A stretch of DNA of 64,000 nucleotides from Pseudooceanicola nanhaiensis (GTDB taxonomy: Bacteria > Pseudomonadota > Alphaproteobacteria > Rhodobacterales > Rhodobacteraceae): NCBI RefSeq assembly GCF_020171315.1, contig NZ_JAIUZP010000008.1, positions 1-64,000 on the forward strand. Reading direction: 5' to 3'. The notes beneath the pieces were generated by a model. The model was not told where the DNA came from. It saw only the letters and a program-made list of their open reading frames with translations, and did no database searches. Positions 54,684 to 63,687 of the stretch are shown in pieces. Every line of letters starts with the position of its first letter. The first letter of the stretch is position 1. The position numbers were made by a program, and so were the translations under genes.

Positions 54684-56165
54684 ATGCGCCGCATCGCCTT
54701 CGCCGGGTTCAACCTCGAATCCGTCACCGCCGTGCCGCAGGTCTCCACCCGCGCCGATTTCGAGCGCGTGACCTATCGCGGCGCGGAGATCCCGGCGCAG
54801 TTCCGGGGCACGAATACCGTCGCGGGCGGCACGCTGAAGGTACTGGAGGCCGCGGGGGCCGAGATGGTGCCGCTCTACCATGCGCTGCTCGGAGCGCTCG
54901 GCCCGGCGGCGGATGACGCGATCATCGCCTTCGGGGATGAGCTGGAGGCCGGGCTGACCGGGAACGGGCCGCTGGATGGACTGGTGCTCTACCTCCACGG
55001 GGCCTGCTGGGCGCCGGGGTTCGAGGATGTCGAACGCTATGTGATCGAACGCGCCCGTGCCGCAGCGCCCGATCTGCCCATTGCTGTGCCGCTGGATTAC
55101 CACGGCAACGTGGACGCGCGGACCTTCGCGGCCGCCGATATCGCCGTCGCCTATCGCCATTCGCCCCATATCGACATGGGCGAGACCGGGGAACGCGCTA
55201 CCACCGCCCTGCTGCGAATGATCGAGACCGGGGTGAAGCCGGGGCTGGCCGTGGCCCGCCCGGGCGTCGTCATCTCCTCGATCATGTCCGCCACGCGGCT
55301 GGAACCGCTTTCGGAGATCATCGCAGAGGCGCGCGCGCTGGAGGCGGCGTCCGATTGCGACATCTCGGTCATGGGGGGCTTTGCCTATGCCGACAGCCCC
55401 AACACCGGCATGTCGGTGATCTGTCTCGACTGGGACGGCCAGCCCGCGGCGGAGGCCAAGGCCAAGGCGCTCTCGGACCGGCTCTGGCAGGCCCGCGCCG
55501 ATCTGACCGGGGCGATCCCGGTCTGGTCGATGGAGGCCGCGCTGGAGGATGCCGCCGCGCATCGCGGCACCGGGCGGCCCATCGTCCTGCTGGAACATGC
55601 GGACCGGATGAATGACAGCACCCACCTGCTGCGCGCCATGCTGGAGCCCGCCATCGCGCAGAGGCTGGGCCGCGTGATGGTGCCCTTCCTGCTCGATCCC
55701 GCAAGCGCTGCCGCAGCCCATGCGGCGGGTGCAGGCGCAGAGATCACGCTTGAGCTTGCGGGCAAGAGCGCGCCCGAGACCGGCGGCCCGCTCCCGATCA
55801 GCGCCCGCGTACTCTGGACCGGCGAGAAGCGGTTCACCGTTTCGGGCCGCTACCAGCAGGGCGCGCCGGTGGACCTCGGCCTGACGGCGCTGATCGAGGT
55901 GGGCGCGATCCGCATCTCTGTCGTCAGCCATTTCGCCTTCGCGGTGGACGGCGATCCGTTCTACATTTTCGTTGAAAAGCCAGAGGATTACGACGTGATC
56001 CTGCTGCGCTCCAAGACCCATTTCCGCGACTTTTACGAGCCGCTGGCGGAAAGCATCCTTGTCACAGATACGCCCGACCTCGGCCCGGCGGATGTGCGGC
56101 TGATCCCCTTTGCCCAGCTAGAGACCGCCGGGGTCTACCCTTGGTGCGCGGATGGCGGGGCCTGA
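54684..56165 (+). CDS. M81 (MlrC-like) metalloprotein, copy 3, divergent
   Basis: A 493-residue protein recognisable by YLHGACWAPGFED, PLDYHGNVDA (metal Asp and His, with Tyr in place of the usual Leu between), SPHIDMGETGERA (metal His) and a C-terminal SKTHFRDFYEPLAESILVTD. The N-terminal motif is altered: copies 1 and 2 have H-x-E-A-N-x-F or HEANSF, whereas here it is NLESVTAVP, keeping only the glutamate. It starts 3 bases after the aminotransferase stop (TGAGCCATG) and is surely cotranscribed. Likely a different substrate from copies 1 and 2. Confidence 0.86.
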   Translation: MRRIAFAGFNLESVTAVPQVSTRADFERVTYRGAEIPAQFRGTNTVAGGTLKVLEAAGAEMVPLYHALLGALGPAADDAIIAFGDELEAGLTGNGPLDGLVLYLHGACWAPGFEDVERYVIERARAAAPDLPIAVPLDYHGNVDARTFAAADIAVAYRHSPHIDMGETGERATTALLRMIETGVKPGLAVARPGVVISSIMSATRLEPLSEIIAEARALEAASDCDISVMGGFAYADSPNTGMSVICLDWDGQPAAEAKAKALSDRLWQARADLTGAIPVWSMEAALEDAAAHRGTGRPIVLLEHADRMNDSTHLLRAMLEPAIAQRLGRVMVPFLLDPASAAAAHAAGAGAEITLELAGKSAPETGGPLPISARVLWTGEKRFTVSGRYQQGAPVDLGLTALIEVGAIRISVVSHFAFAVDGDPFYIFVEKPEDYDVILLRSKTHFRDFYEPLAESILVTDTPDLGPADVRLIPFAQLETAGVYPWCADGGA

Positions 56166-56317
56166 CCAACGCCCCCGGACCCCGCGCCACTGAAACGCCG
56201 CACGCTCGACCTTACCCGCGTGGCGCGCTATCGCTGCGACACCGGCCTTTGCCCTGAAACGTGACCTGTCCCGTCCGGCCCTTTCAGCCAACCACGCCAC
56301 CCCCGAGGAGACATTCC

Positions 56318-56854
56318 ATGACCAACAGCCCCTGCCCGCCCGTCACCGATGCCGACTGGCCCGAGGCGATCGCCGACCTGCGCGACGGTTTCGCCGGTCA
56401 GCTCAACGTCTATCGCACCATGGCGCATCACCCGGCGCTGGTGAAGGCCTGGGCCCCGCTGCGCCAGCACGTGGTGAAGGACACCACCCTCGGGCTGGAG
56501 CGGTCCGAGATCGTGATCCTGCGCACCGGCGTGCGCCTCGGCTCGCCCTACGAATGGGCCCACCACGTCAGCCGGGCCCGCAAGCTTGGCATGTCGGACG
56601 CCCGCATCGCCGCCGTCCGCGAGATGCCCGAGGGCGAAGACGGGCTGATCGTGCGCGCGGTGGATGCGCTGATCGACGACAAGCGCCTCGCCCCCGAGCA
56701 GGAGGAAGAACTGGCCGCCGCCATCGGGCGCACCGCCGTCTTCGACCTGATCGCCACGGTCGGCTTCTACTCCGTCCTCGGCTACATGCTGAACACCTAC
56801 CGCACGCCCGTCGACCCAGCGATCGCGGCAGAGCTGGAAGAGGCGCCGCTGTAA
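56318..56854 (+). CDS. Carboxymuconolactone decarboxylase family protein
   Basis: A 178-residue all-helical protein of the CMD/AhpD fold. The active-site region reads ERSEIVILRTGVRLGSPYEW followed by AHHVSRARKLGMS. The Cys-x-x-Cys of AhpD-type peroxidases is absent, replaced by SPYEW with a following HH, as in non-redox family members. It may act as a lactone/acid decarboxylase or isomerase, but no reaction can be assigned. GAGGAG lies 9 bases before the ATG at 56318. It is 152 bases after M81 copy 3 on the same strand and probably belongs to the same unit. Confidence 0.85.
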   Translation: MTNSPCPPVTDADWPEAIADLRDGFAGQLNVYRTMAHHPALVKAWAPLRQHVVKDTTLGLERSEIVILRTGVRLGSPYEWAHHVSRARKLGMSDARIAAVREMPEGEDGLIVRAVDALIDDKRLAPEQEEELAAAIGRTAVFDLIATVGFYSVLGYMLNTYRTPVDPAIAAELEEAPL

Positions 56855-56864
56855 CGCGGCCCCG

Positions 56865-56916
56865 GCGAGAGGCCCGCGCGCAGGCCCGCATCGGGGCCAG
56901 TTCAGGCGCCTCTCGC
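56865..56916 (+). terminator. Long-loop hairpin after the CMD-like gene
   Basis: GCGAGAGGC (56865-56873) pairs with GCCTCTCGC (56908-56916) across a 34-base loop; GGGTTTCTC follows on plus. It probably ends the aminotransferase-M81-CMD transcript. Confidence 0.45.
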
Positions 56917-57073
56917 GGGTTTCTCACGGGCCCCATCCCGCACGGCCCGGCAGGGTCATTTGCACGCGAAAGAAAATTGCGCGGACTTGCGCTGCGCAGC
57001 ACTTCTCCGTAGAAGGCGCGTGCCATGAGAGCGACCCGGATCCCGGGTCGGGAGTTTGGGGAGACCTCCGCAG

Positions 57074-57895
57074 ATGAGCAGTCACCAGGAAATCCGCGCC
57101 CTGACGCCGGGCGACATCCGCGCCCGCAAGGGCGGCGATCCGCTGGTCTGTCTGACCGCCTATACCACGCCGGTGGCGCAGCTGGCCGATGCGGAGTGTG
57201 ACCTCGTGCTGGTGGGCGACAGCGTGGGCATGGTGCTCCACGGTCTGCCGACGACGCTTGGCGTGACCATGGAGATGATGATCCTGCACGGTCAGGCGGT
57301 GGCGCGGGGCGTGAAACGCGCGCTGATGGTGGTGGACATGCCCTTTGCCTCCTACGAGGAAGGCCCCACGCAGGCCTATCGCAACGCCGCCCGCCTGATG
57401 GCGGAAACCGGCTGCGGCGCGGTCAAGCTGGAAGGCGGCCAGCACATGGCCGAGACGATCCATTTCCTGACGCAGCGCGGCATCCCCGTCATGGGCCACG
57501 TCGGGCTGACGCCGCAATCGGTCAACACGCTGGGGGGCTACCGGGTGCAGGGCAAGGGCGCGGATGCCACCCGCGTCATGCACGACGCGCAGGCAGTGGC
57601 ACAGGCTGGAGCCTTCAGCGTGGTGCTGGAGAAGGTCCCCGCGCGGCTCGCGGACGAGATCACCGCCACCATCGACGTGCCCACCGTGGGCATCGGCGCC
57701 TCTGCCGGCTGTGACGGGCAGATCCTCGTGATCGACGACATGCTGGGGCTCTTCGATGCCTTCAAGCCGAAATTCGTGAAACGCTATGCTGCGCTTGCCG
57801 ATGACGCCCGCGCCGCGATTGCCGCCTATGCCGAGGAGGTGCGCGCACGGCGCTTCCCCGCGGCCGAGCATATCTTCGAGGACCAGAGCAAATGA
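57074..57895 (+). CDS. panB: 3-Methyl-2-oxobutanoate hydroxymethyltransferase
   Basis: A 273-residue enzyme that transfers a hydroxymethyl group from methylene-tetrahydrofolate to ketoisovalerate, the first committed pantothenate step. [46 protein letters not shown] and [10 protein letters not shown] are characteristic, with magnesium-binding aspartates in the second and third. ATG 57074 is used; TTG 57056 is possible but lacks support. It overlaps panC by ATGA. Confidence 0.96.
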   Translation: MSSHQEIRALTPGDIRARKGGDPLVCLTAYTTPVAQLADAECDLVLVGDSVGMVLHGLPTTLGVTMEMMILHGQAVARGVKRALMVVDMPFASYEEGPTQAYRNAARLMAETGCGAVKLEGGQHMAETIHFLTQRGIPVMGHVGLTPQSVNTLGGYRVQGKGADATRVMHDAQAVAQAGAFSVVLEKVPARLADEITATIDVPTVGIGASAGCDGQILVIDDMLGLFDAFKPKFVKRYAALADDARAAIAAYAEEVRARRFPAAEHIFEDQSK

Positions 57896-58758
57896 AGATC
57901 ATCCGCGACAAGGCAGAGCTGCGCAAACTGGTGCGCGACTGGCACCGCACCGGCGAACGGATCGGCGTCGTGCCGACCATGGGCGCCCTGCACGCCGGGC
58001 ACCTGAGCCTCGTGGATGCCGCCAACGGGCGGGCCGAACGGGTGATCGTGACGCTCTTCGTGAACCCCAAGCAGTTCAACAACCCCGAGGACCTCGACAA
58101 GTACCCCCGGACCGAAGAGGACGATGCCAAGAAGCTCGCCCCCTACGGGATCGACGTGCTCTATGTGCCCGGGCCCGAGCAGATGTACCCGGACGGCTTC
58201 TCGACCAATATCTCGGTCGCAGGCGTCAGCGAGGGGCTCTGTGGCGCGGCGCGTCCGGGCCATTTCGACGGCGTGGCGACGGTGGTGACGAAGCTGCTGT
58301 TGCAGACCGGCGCGGATTTCGCCTTCTTCGGCGAGAAGGATTACCAGCAGTTGCAGGTGGTCAAGCGGCTGGTGGCGGACCTCGACATCGACGTGGAGAT
58401 CATCGGCTGCCCCACCGTGCGGGAAAAGGACGGTCTGGCGATGTCCTCGCGCAACCTCCGGCTGGGCGACGGCGCCCGGGCCGAGGCGCCGGTGCTGCAG
58501 GAGGAGATGCAGCGCGCGGCAGACGCAATTGCCGGCGGGACCCCGGCGGCCGAGGCGATGGCTGCGCTGCGGTCGGCGCTGGAGGCGGCGGGTTTCGGCG
58601 AGGTGGACTATGCCGAGGTGCGGCGCGACGGCGATCTGGCGCTGGTGGAGGGCCAGCCGGACAGTGCCGCGCGGGTCTTCGTGGCGGTCTGGCTGGACGG
58701 TGTGCGGCTGATCGACAACGTGGAGATCGGGGACCTGCGGTCTCTGGCTGCGGAGTGA
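57892..58758 (+). CDS. panC: Pantothenate synthetase (pantoate-beta-alanine ligase)
   Basis: A 288-residue ATP-dependent ligase that joins pantoate to beta-alanine. [14 protein letters not shown] carries the HxGH nucleotide motif, followed by [16 protein letters not shown], and [18 protein letters not shown] and SSRNLRL near the ATP site. It overlaps panB by four bases. Ends before a large palindromic element, convergent with the M24 gene. Confidence 0.97.
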   Translation: MKIIRDKAELRKLVRDWHRTGERIGVVPTMGALHAGHLSLVDAANGRAERVIVTLFVNPKQFNNPEDLDKYPRTEEDDAKKLAPYGIDVLYVPGPEQMYPDGFSTNISVAGVSEGLCGAARPGHFDGVATVVTKLLLQTGADFAFFGEKDYQQLQVVKRLVADLDIDVEIIGCPTVREKDGLAMSSRNLRLGDGARAEAPVLQEEMQRAADAIAGGTPAAEAMAALRSALEAAGFGEVDYAEVRRDGDLALVEGQPDSAARVFVAVWLDGVRLIDNVEIGDLRSLAAE

Positions 58759-58803
58759 GGTGGCGGGCGCGCTCTGTCTCGCCCCCCTGTCCATCACCCA
58801 CCC

Positions 58804-58882
58804 GCCCGGCCTCAGGCCGGGCAGCGCCGTCCCGCCCCCATGGGGCGGCGCTTATGCGCCACCCCGCGGGACGGCGCTGCCC
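58804..58882. repeat. Nested hairpin element between convergent panC and M24 genes
   Basis: GCCCGGC/GCCGGGC (58804-58822, loop CTCAG) is followed by 16-bp perfect arms at 58819-58834 and 58867-58882. The 32 bases between hold a CCCCATGGGG palindrome (58836-58845) and a GGCGC-TTAT-GCGCC hairpin (58847-58860). The whole looks like a dispersed intergenic repeat folding as a stem with side hairpin. Convergent location fits bidirectional termination. Confidence 0.7.
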
Positions 58883-58933
58883 TTCGTGGTCGATCGAGGA
58901 CGAGGCATGCCGCCCGGCATCCCTCGCACTTGA

Positions 58934-60109
58934 TCAATAGACGTAGGGCGATTTCGTCAGCACTTCGTTCCCGTCCTTGCCGATGATCAGGATATCCTCG
59001 ACAAAGGCCGATCCCACGCCCTCGTCGGCGAGGAAGGCCTCGACGCCGAAGACCATGTTCTCGCGCACCACGTCCTCCGGCTCGGACATCACGGTGGAAA
59101 TCCGCGGCTGTTCGAAGCTCAGCCCGATGCCGTGCCCGTAAAAGGGGAAGTTCTTCATGATCGCGGACTCCGTGCCGCCGAAGGCAGCTGTCAGCCGGTC
59201 CCCCTCTGCCGCCACGTCCAGAAGCTTCACCCCCGGCCGCATCATGGCCGCGAGCGCCTGCACGATCTCTGCCGTCGCCTCCATCAGCCGTGATTGCCGT
59301 GCGTTCGGCGTGCCGCAGACCGCCGTGCGGCCCGGGTCGAGGTAATAGCCCTGCTGGAACGCCGCATGGACCGTCCCGCGCACGAGGTCGCCCGGCGCGG
59401 GCGCATCGGCGGCAGAGCCGGTCAGCGGGAAGCGATAGTCGTAATCCATCGTGTCGCCGTGGTTGGTGCCGATGGCCTGCACCCGGCCGCCGCGCGCGAC
59501 GACGACACGGGACGCCTCGCCCGCCGCCTCGCGCTCGATCCGGCCAGCCACCAGCGCCTGCATCAGCACGTCGGTCGCCTCGGTCGCCGCTTCGCCCGCG
59601 ATCCGGTAGGTGTCGAGCTCCCGCGGGCTCTTGATGGCCCGGGCCCGGCGCACGAGGTCGTCCACGTCGATCCACTCGATGTCGGGCGTGGCTGCGGCCA
59701 GCTGACGCCAGAACTTCACCGGCGCGAACCAGCTGCCGCAGAAGGCGACGCGGCCGGTGATGCCGCGTTCGTTCAGACGCCGGGCGATCGACAGGAACGG
59801 GTGGTTGTCGCAATAGACGCTCTCGACGCTCACCAGATCGCGGCGCGGCTCGGGCTCGTCGATGTGCAGCTCGGGCGCGTGGCCCTTCTGCAGGATGATC
59901 CCCGAGAAGGCCCGCGCCGACCAGAGGCGCGAGTCCATCCCGCCGCTGACCGAATAGTGGTTCGAGAGGTAGAGAATATCCCCGCAGTTATCCATCGTAC
60001 CGCCCCCGCGGCCGATCACCACGGCGGCGTCGAACCCGTCGCCGGTCATGATCTCTTCCACCCGGCTCCAGCGGGCTTCGTATTCGTCGAGGGGGAAATG
60101 GCGCAGCAT
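58934..60109 (-). CDS. M24 (pita-bread fold) metallopeptidase-like protein
   Basis: A 391-residue protein with a creatinase/prolidase N-terminal domain (about 1-150) and an M24 catalytic-fold domain. The histidine in YGHGIGLSFEQP and the glutamates in VFGVEAF and AFVEDILII are where metal ligands belong, and the aspartate in YYLDPGRTAV fits the second ligand. The first aspartate (normally VDIGA or similar) is not seen: the stretch reads LVRGTVHAAFQQGYY. The enzyme may be a metal-poor hydrolase like creatinase. The ATG at 60109 has AGGAG upstream. It is 92 bases after the binding-protein gene and is the last gene of the polar amino-acid ABC operon. Confidence 0.87.
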   Translation of the reverse strand: MLRHFPLDEYEARWSRVEEIMTGDGFDAAVVIGRGGGTMDNCGDILYLSNHYSVSGGMDSRLWSARAFSGIILQKGHAPELHIDEPEPRRDLVSVESVYCDNHPFLSIARRLNERGITGRVAFCGSWFAPVKFWRQLAAATPDIEWIDVDDLVRRARAIKSPRELDTYRIAGEAATEATDVLMQALVAGRIEREAAGEASRVVVARGGRVQAIGTNHGDTMDYDYRFPLTGSAADAPAPGDLVRGTVHAAFQQGYYLDPGRTAVCGTPNARQSRLMEATAEIVQALAAMMRPGVKLLDVAAEGDRLTAAFGGTESAIMKNFPFYGHGIGLSFEQPRISTVMSEPEDVVRENMVFGVEAFLADEGVGSAFVEDILIIGKDGNEVLTKSPYVY

Positions 60110-60201
60110 GGCGGTCTCCTGCGAGGGGTCGTCGAAAGAAAAGGACGGGACAGGCCCGAAAGCCCGCCCCGCCAAGGTCATCCACGGGAGAGGATGTTCG
60201 C

Positions 60202-60993
60202 TTAGGGGAAGATGGTGCGGATCGGGTCCTTGGGGGCCACGTCCACGCCGATGAGCTCTTCCGTCAATGTCGCATAGGTGCCGTCGGCGATCATGTCAGC
60301 CAGTGCGCCGTTCACCGCCTTGGCGAGGTTCGGCTTGCCCATCTTGATCGCAAAGCCCTTCTGGATGGAGCTCACGGGCTCTTCCACCAGCTTGAGCGGC
60401 AGGTTCGAGGTCTGGATCGCGTAGGCAGCGGCCACTGCATCGGTGATAATCGCGTCGACCTGGCCGTTTGCGAGGTCCTGCATGGCGTCGGATTCCGCCT
60501 TGTAGGATTTCACCTCACCGCCGAGCTCTTCGGCGATCTTGGTCCAGTTCGAGGCGACCAGGCCGCCGACTTTCTTGCCCTTCACGTCTGCGGGCGTGGT
60601 GATGTCGCTGTCCTTGCGCACCACGACGCGGCCGCCGGATTCCAGCCAGCCGTCCGAGAACATGACCTTCTGCTGGCGCTCTTCGGTGATGTCCATGGCG
60701 ACCGAGACGATGTCGTACTGGTCGGCTTCCAGACCGATGAGCACGGATTCCCATTTCACGAGGACGGGCTTGTACTCGAGGCCGAGGCGCTTGGCGATCT
60801 CGCCCATGACGCGGATCTCGAGGCCGTCGAGCTTGCCATCGGGGGCGCGCATCGAGAACGGAGGATAGGTGCCCTCGGTCGCCGCCGACAGGACGCCGGG
60901 CTCCAGCAGTTCGAGGTCGCCGTCCTGCGCCTGTGCGGCGCCGAAGGGCAGAAGGAGGGTCGCGGCGAGGGCCGCAATCGTGTGCTTGATCAT
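60202..60993 (-). CDS. Polar amino-acid ABC transporter substrate-binding protein
   Basis: A 263-residue periplasmic protein with signal peptide MIKHTIAALAATLLLPFGAA cut near AQA-QD. The body is a family 3 solute-binding protein (EGTYPPFSMRAPDGKLDGLEI, VRKDSDITTPADVKGKKVGGL). Ligands of the family are amino acids or opines; context suggests 5-oxoproline, glutamate or a small peptide. It follows the permease gene by 114 bases. Confidence 0.93.
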   Translation of the reverse strand: MIKHTIAALAATLLLPFGAAQAQDGDLELLEPGVLSAATEGTYPPFSMRAPDGKLDGLEIRVMGEIAKRLGLEYKPVLVKWESVLIGLEADQYDIVSVAMDITEERQQKVMFSDGWLESGGRVVVRKDSDITTPADVKGKKVGGLVASNWTKIAEELGGEVKSYKAESDAMQDLANGQVDAIITDAVAAAYAIQTSNLPLKLVEEPVSSIQKGFAIKMGKPNLAKAVNGALADMIADGTYATLTEELIGVDVAPKDPIRTIFP

Positions 60994-61107
60994 GGGTCGG
61001 TTCCCTGTTGGGTCGTCGGTTTCGGTTTCTTGTTCTCTGCGGGCGGAGGTCCCGCGTGGCGCGGCGGCGGACCGCCGCACCGGGTCGTCTGGGCCCTGAG
61101 CGGGTGC

Positions 61108-61764
61108 TCAGTAGAGCCGGGCGTAGCGACGCTCGAAGAAGGCCGCCAGCTGGGTGAGGATCGTGGTGAGCACCAGGTAGATGATCGCCACCGCGATGTA
61201 GAAATCGAACGGCCGGAAGGTGGCCGAGATCAGCGTCTGCGCGTAGAGCGTCAGTTCCACAACCGTGATCGTGGAGAGGAGCGAGGTGTTCTTCAGGGTC
61301 GAAAGCGCCTCGTTCGTGATCGCGGGCAGGATGATCCGCGCCACCTGCGGCAGGATGATCGTGCGCATGGTCGCCCGCTGCGAGAAGCCGAGCGCGAGCG
61401 AAGATTCCATCTGCCCCTTGGGGATCGCCTGCAGACCAGATCGAATGATTTCAGTCACATAGGCGCCGGAGTTGATGGCAAGCGCGAGGACACCAGCGGT
61501 GTAGGGCGAGAGCCGGATACCAAGCTGCGGCATCCCGAAATAGACGATGAAGATCTGGATCAGCGCGGGCGTGCCCCGGATGAACCAGACGTAGAAGGCC
61601 GCGATGGCGCGGACCCAGGCCAGGTCCGACCGCTGGCCAAGGGCTGCGGCAAGGCCGAAGACCCAGCTGAGAACGATGGTCAGCAGCGTGAGCCAGAGCA
61701 CCGTCCAGGCGGCCGTGAGGAAGCCCGGGCCATAGACCTGGATGTCGTTCAGATAGCCGCTCAT
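61108..61764 (-). CDS. Polar amino-acid ABC transporter permease
   Basis: A 218-residue permease of the HisM/GlnP type with about five spans. The coupling loop EIIRSGLQAIPKGQMESSLALGFSQ and IILPQVARIILPAITNEALS are family-typical. It overlaps the ATPase gene by ATGA. Only one permease gene is present, so it probably works as a homodimer. Confidence 0.94.
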   Translation of the reverse strand: MSGYLNDIQVYGPGFLTAAWTVLWLTLLTIVLSWVFGLAAALGQRSDLAWVRAIAAFYVWFIRGTPALIQIFIVYFGMPQLGIRLSPYTAGVLALAINSGAYVTEIIRSGLQAIPKGQMESSLALGFSQRATMRTIILPQVARIILPAITNEALSTLKNTSLLSTITVVELTLYAQTLISATFRPFDFYIAVAIIYLVLTTILTQLAAFFERRYARLY

Positions 61765-62576
61765 TGGATCAGCCCCTTCCCGGCGCCGGCCTGCGAAAGA
61801 TCGTCATGCAGGATGGAGTGGAGGAACTGCCGCAGCCGCGGGCTCTCGGGATCGCGCAGCACCTTGGAGGGCGCGCCCTCCTCGCCGATCACGCCCCGGT
61901 CGAAGAAGAGCACGCGGGAGGAGACATCGCGGGCAAAGGACATCTCGTGGGTCACCAGCAGCATGGTCATGCCTTCCTTGGCGAGCGAGGCCATGAGCAT
62001 CAGCACCTCGTGCACCAGTTCCGGGTCGAGCGCAGAGGTCACCTCGTCGAAGAGCATCAGCCGGGGTTTCATGGCAAGCGCGCGGGCGATGGCCACCCGC
62101 TGCTGCTGACCGCCGGAGAGACGCTGCGGCGAGCTGTCCTTCTTGTCGTAGAGCCCGATCCGGTCGAGCAGCGCGCCCGCCACCTCGGTCGCCTCGGCGC
62201 GGGACTGGCCGAGGACATTCATCGGCGCGTGGATCACGTTCTCCAGCACTGTCTTGTGGGGCCAGAGGTTGTAGCTCTGGAACACCATGCCGATCCGGGC
62301 CCGCAGCGCCTGCAATTGCCGCGCCGTGGGATAGAGACCGGAGGCCCGGTCAAAGTCGAACTGCTGGCCGTCGAAATCCATCGTGCCGCCGTCGGCGGGT
62401 TCGATGGCGTTGATCGAGCGCAGGAACGTGCTCTTGCCGGAGCCGCTGGCCCCGATGATCGACACCACCTCGCCCTTCGCCACGTCGAGGTCGATGCCCT
62501 TGAGCACCTCCAGATCCCCGAACGACTTGCGGATATTGCGCAGCTTCAGCAGCGGGGCTGGCGCTTCTTCGGTCAT
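61761..62576 (-). CDS. Polar amino-acid ABC transporter ATPase
   Basis: A 271-residue ABC ATPase. Walker A is GASGSGKST (42-50), signature LSGGQQQRVAIARAL, Walker B LMLFDEVTSALDP, and the switch histidine is in LLVTHEMSFARD. It is the first gene of a four-gene minus operon (ATPase, permease, binding protein, M24 protein). Two GGTATAC boxes lie 70-110 bases upstream. Confidence 0.95.
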   Translation of the reverse strand: MTEEAPAPLLKLRNIRKSFGDLEVLKGIDLDVAKGEVVSIIGASGSGKSTFLRSINAIEPADGGTMDFDGQQFDFDRASGLYPTARQLQALRARIGMVFQSYNLWPHKTVLENVIHAPMNVLGQSRAEATEVAGALLDRIGLYDKKDSSPQRLSGGQQQRVAIARALAMKPRLMLFDEVTSALDPELVHEVLMLMASLAKEGMTMLLVTHEMSFARDVSSRVLFFDRGVIGEEGAPSKVLRDPESPRLRQFLHSILHDDLSQAGAGKGLIQ

Positions 62577-62644
62577 GCCTTGTCCTTCTTTCGCCGGCCT
62601 GATGCGGGAGACTCACCCCCGCGCCGGTCACTTCGTTGTGCCAG

Positions 62645-62654
62645 CGGTATACTG
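62645..62654. promoter_or_regulatory. GGTATAC box 1
   Basis: CGGTATACTG, 69 bases upstream of the ATPase start. The core GTATAC is self-complementary. Operator of a GntR/FadR-like regulator suspected from the GGTATAC form; no such regulator gene is in the window. Confidence 0.55.
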
Positions 62655-62678
62655 AAAAAATCGGCCTATACACCCGTT

Positions 62679-62688
62679 CGGTATACCA
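62679..62688. promoter_or_regulatory. GGTATAC box 2
   Basis: CGGTATACCA, 34 bases from box 1 (about three helical turns), so both would face the same side of the DNA. Confidence 0.6.
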
Positions 62689-62756
62689 GCGGCACTTATC
62701 GGGCCGATTTTTCCGCAACGCCGCACAAGAATTAGGCAGCGCACTGCGCACCCACC

Positions 62757-63527
62757 TCAGGGTTGTGCAAAGGCGGCGATGGTGACGCCATTCGCCTCCA
62801 GCGCGCTGCGCAGGGTGCGCGCGATTTCAACCGCGCCGGGGGTGTCGCCATGGACGCAGAGCGTGGCCGGCTCCACAGGAAGACGCGCGCCGCCGGTGGT
62901 CGGTATCACGCCGTTCACAACCATTTCCAGCACCTGGTCGAGGCTCTGCTGCGGGTCGTGGATCACCGCGCCGGGCTCGCTGCGCGGGGTCAGCTCGCCC
63001 GCATCCGTATAAGAACGGTCGGCATAGATCTCGCAGGCGACGGCAAGGCCCAGCTTCTCCGCTGCGGCGTAGGTTTCGGAATAGGGCAGCGAAATGAAGG
63101 TCAGCGACGGGTCCACCGCATGGACCGCGCGCACGCAAAGCGCGGCGAGGTCCGGGTCCACAGCGGCCATGTTTCCAAGGGCTCCGTGGGTTTTCACATG
63201 GGTCATCCGGTGGCCTTCCACGGCGGCCATGCCCTGCATCGCGGCAATCTGGTAGATCAGCTGCGCCTCCAGATCCTCGGGCCGCTCGCCGCTGATCCGC
63301 CGCCGCCCGAAGCCGTAAAGGTCGTTGAACGAGGGGTGCGCCCCGATCGAGACACCGGCCGCCTTCGCCATGCGGATCGTGCGGCGCATCACCACCGGTT
63401 CCCCGGCGTGGAACCCGCAGGCGATGTTCGCCGTGCTCACCAGCTCCAGCATGGCGGCATCCTCGCCCAGCTTGTAGGCGCCAAAGCTCTCGCCCATGTC
63501 GCAATTCAGATCCAATGTGCGGGTCAT
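62757..63527 (-). CDS. pxpA: 5-Oxoprolinase subunit A (LamB/YcsF family)
   Basis: A 256-residue protein of the LamB/YcsF fold. LDLNCDMGESFG at 5-16, ACGFHAGEP near 36, IGAHPSFND and the TCVHGDTPGAVE-like C-terminal motif are diagnostic. PxpA works with PxpB and PxpC as the ATP-dependent prokaryotic 5-oxoprolinase that converts 5-oxoproline (pyroglutamate) to glutamate. It is divergent from pxpB, which starts 160 bases away on plus, with a GGTATAC box in between. Downstream on minus is the amino-acid ABC operon. Confidence 0.95.
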   Translation of the reverse strand: MTRTLDLNCDMGESFGAYKLGEDAAMLELVSTANIACGFHAGEPVVMRRTIRMAKAAGVSIGAHPSFNDLYGFGRRRISGERPEDLEAQLIYQIAAMQGMAAVEGHRMTHVKTHGALGNMAAVDPDLAALCVRAVHAVDPSLTFISLPYSETYAAAEKLGLAVACEIYADRSYTDAGELTPRSEPGAVIHDPQQSLDQVLEMVVNGVIPTTGGARLPVEPATLCVHGDTPGAVEIARTLRSALEANGVTIAAFAQP

Positions 63528-63630
63528 TTACTCTCTCCGGGTGGGGATGTGCCGCTGGGTGCACAAGTTTCGATCAGACGCCAATTAGAACCAGCTGAAC
63601 CGGGCGCTGCTCTTTCCAATCGAGTACAAG

Positions 63631-63640
63631 TGGTATACCG
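63631..63640. promoter_or_regulatory. GGTATAC box 3 (between pxpA and pxpB)
   Basis: TGGTATACCG, in the 160-base divergent pxpA/pxpB region, 48 bases before pxpB. Same core as boxes 1 and 2, which links the two transcription units. Confidence 0.6.
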
Positions 63641-63687
63641 AAATGACAAGTCCGGGGCCTCCCGCCCCGAAGACACGCAAGAGACAG

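Noticed and set aside
52215-56021. A 1268-codon open frame on minus covering rpiR and the whole aminotransferase/M81 region
   Set aside because: Only the part from 53099 on is rpiR. The rest is antisense to well-supported genes with catalytic motifs and is open because of the high GC content.
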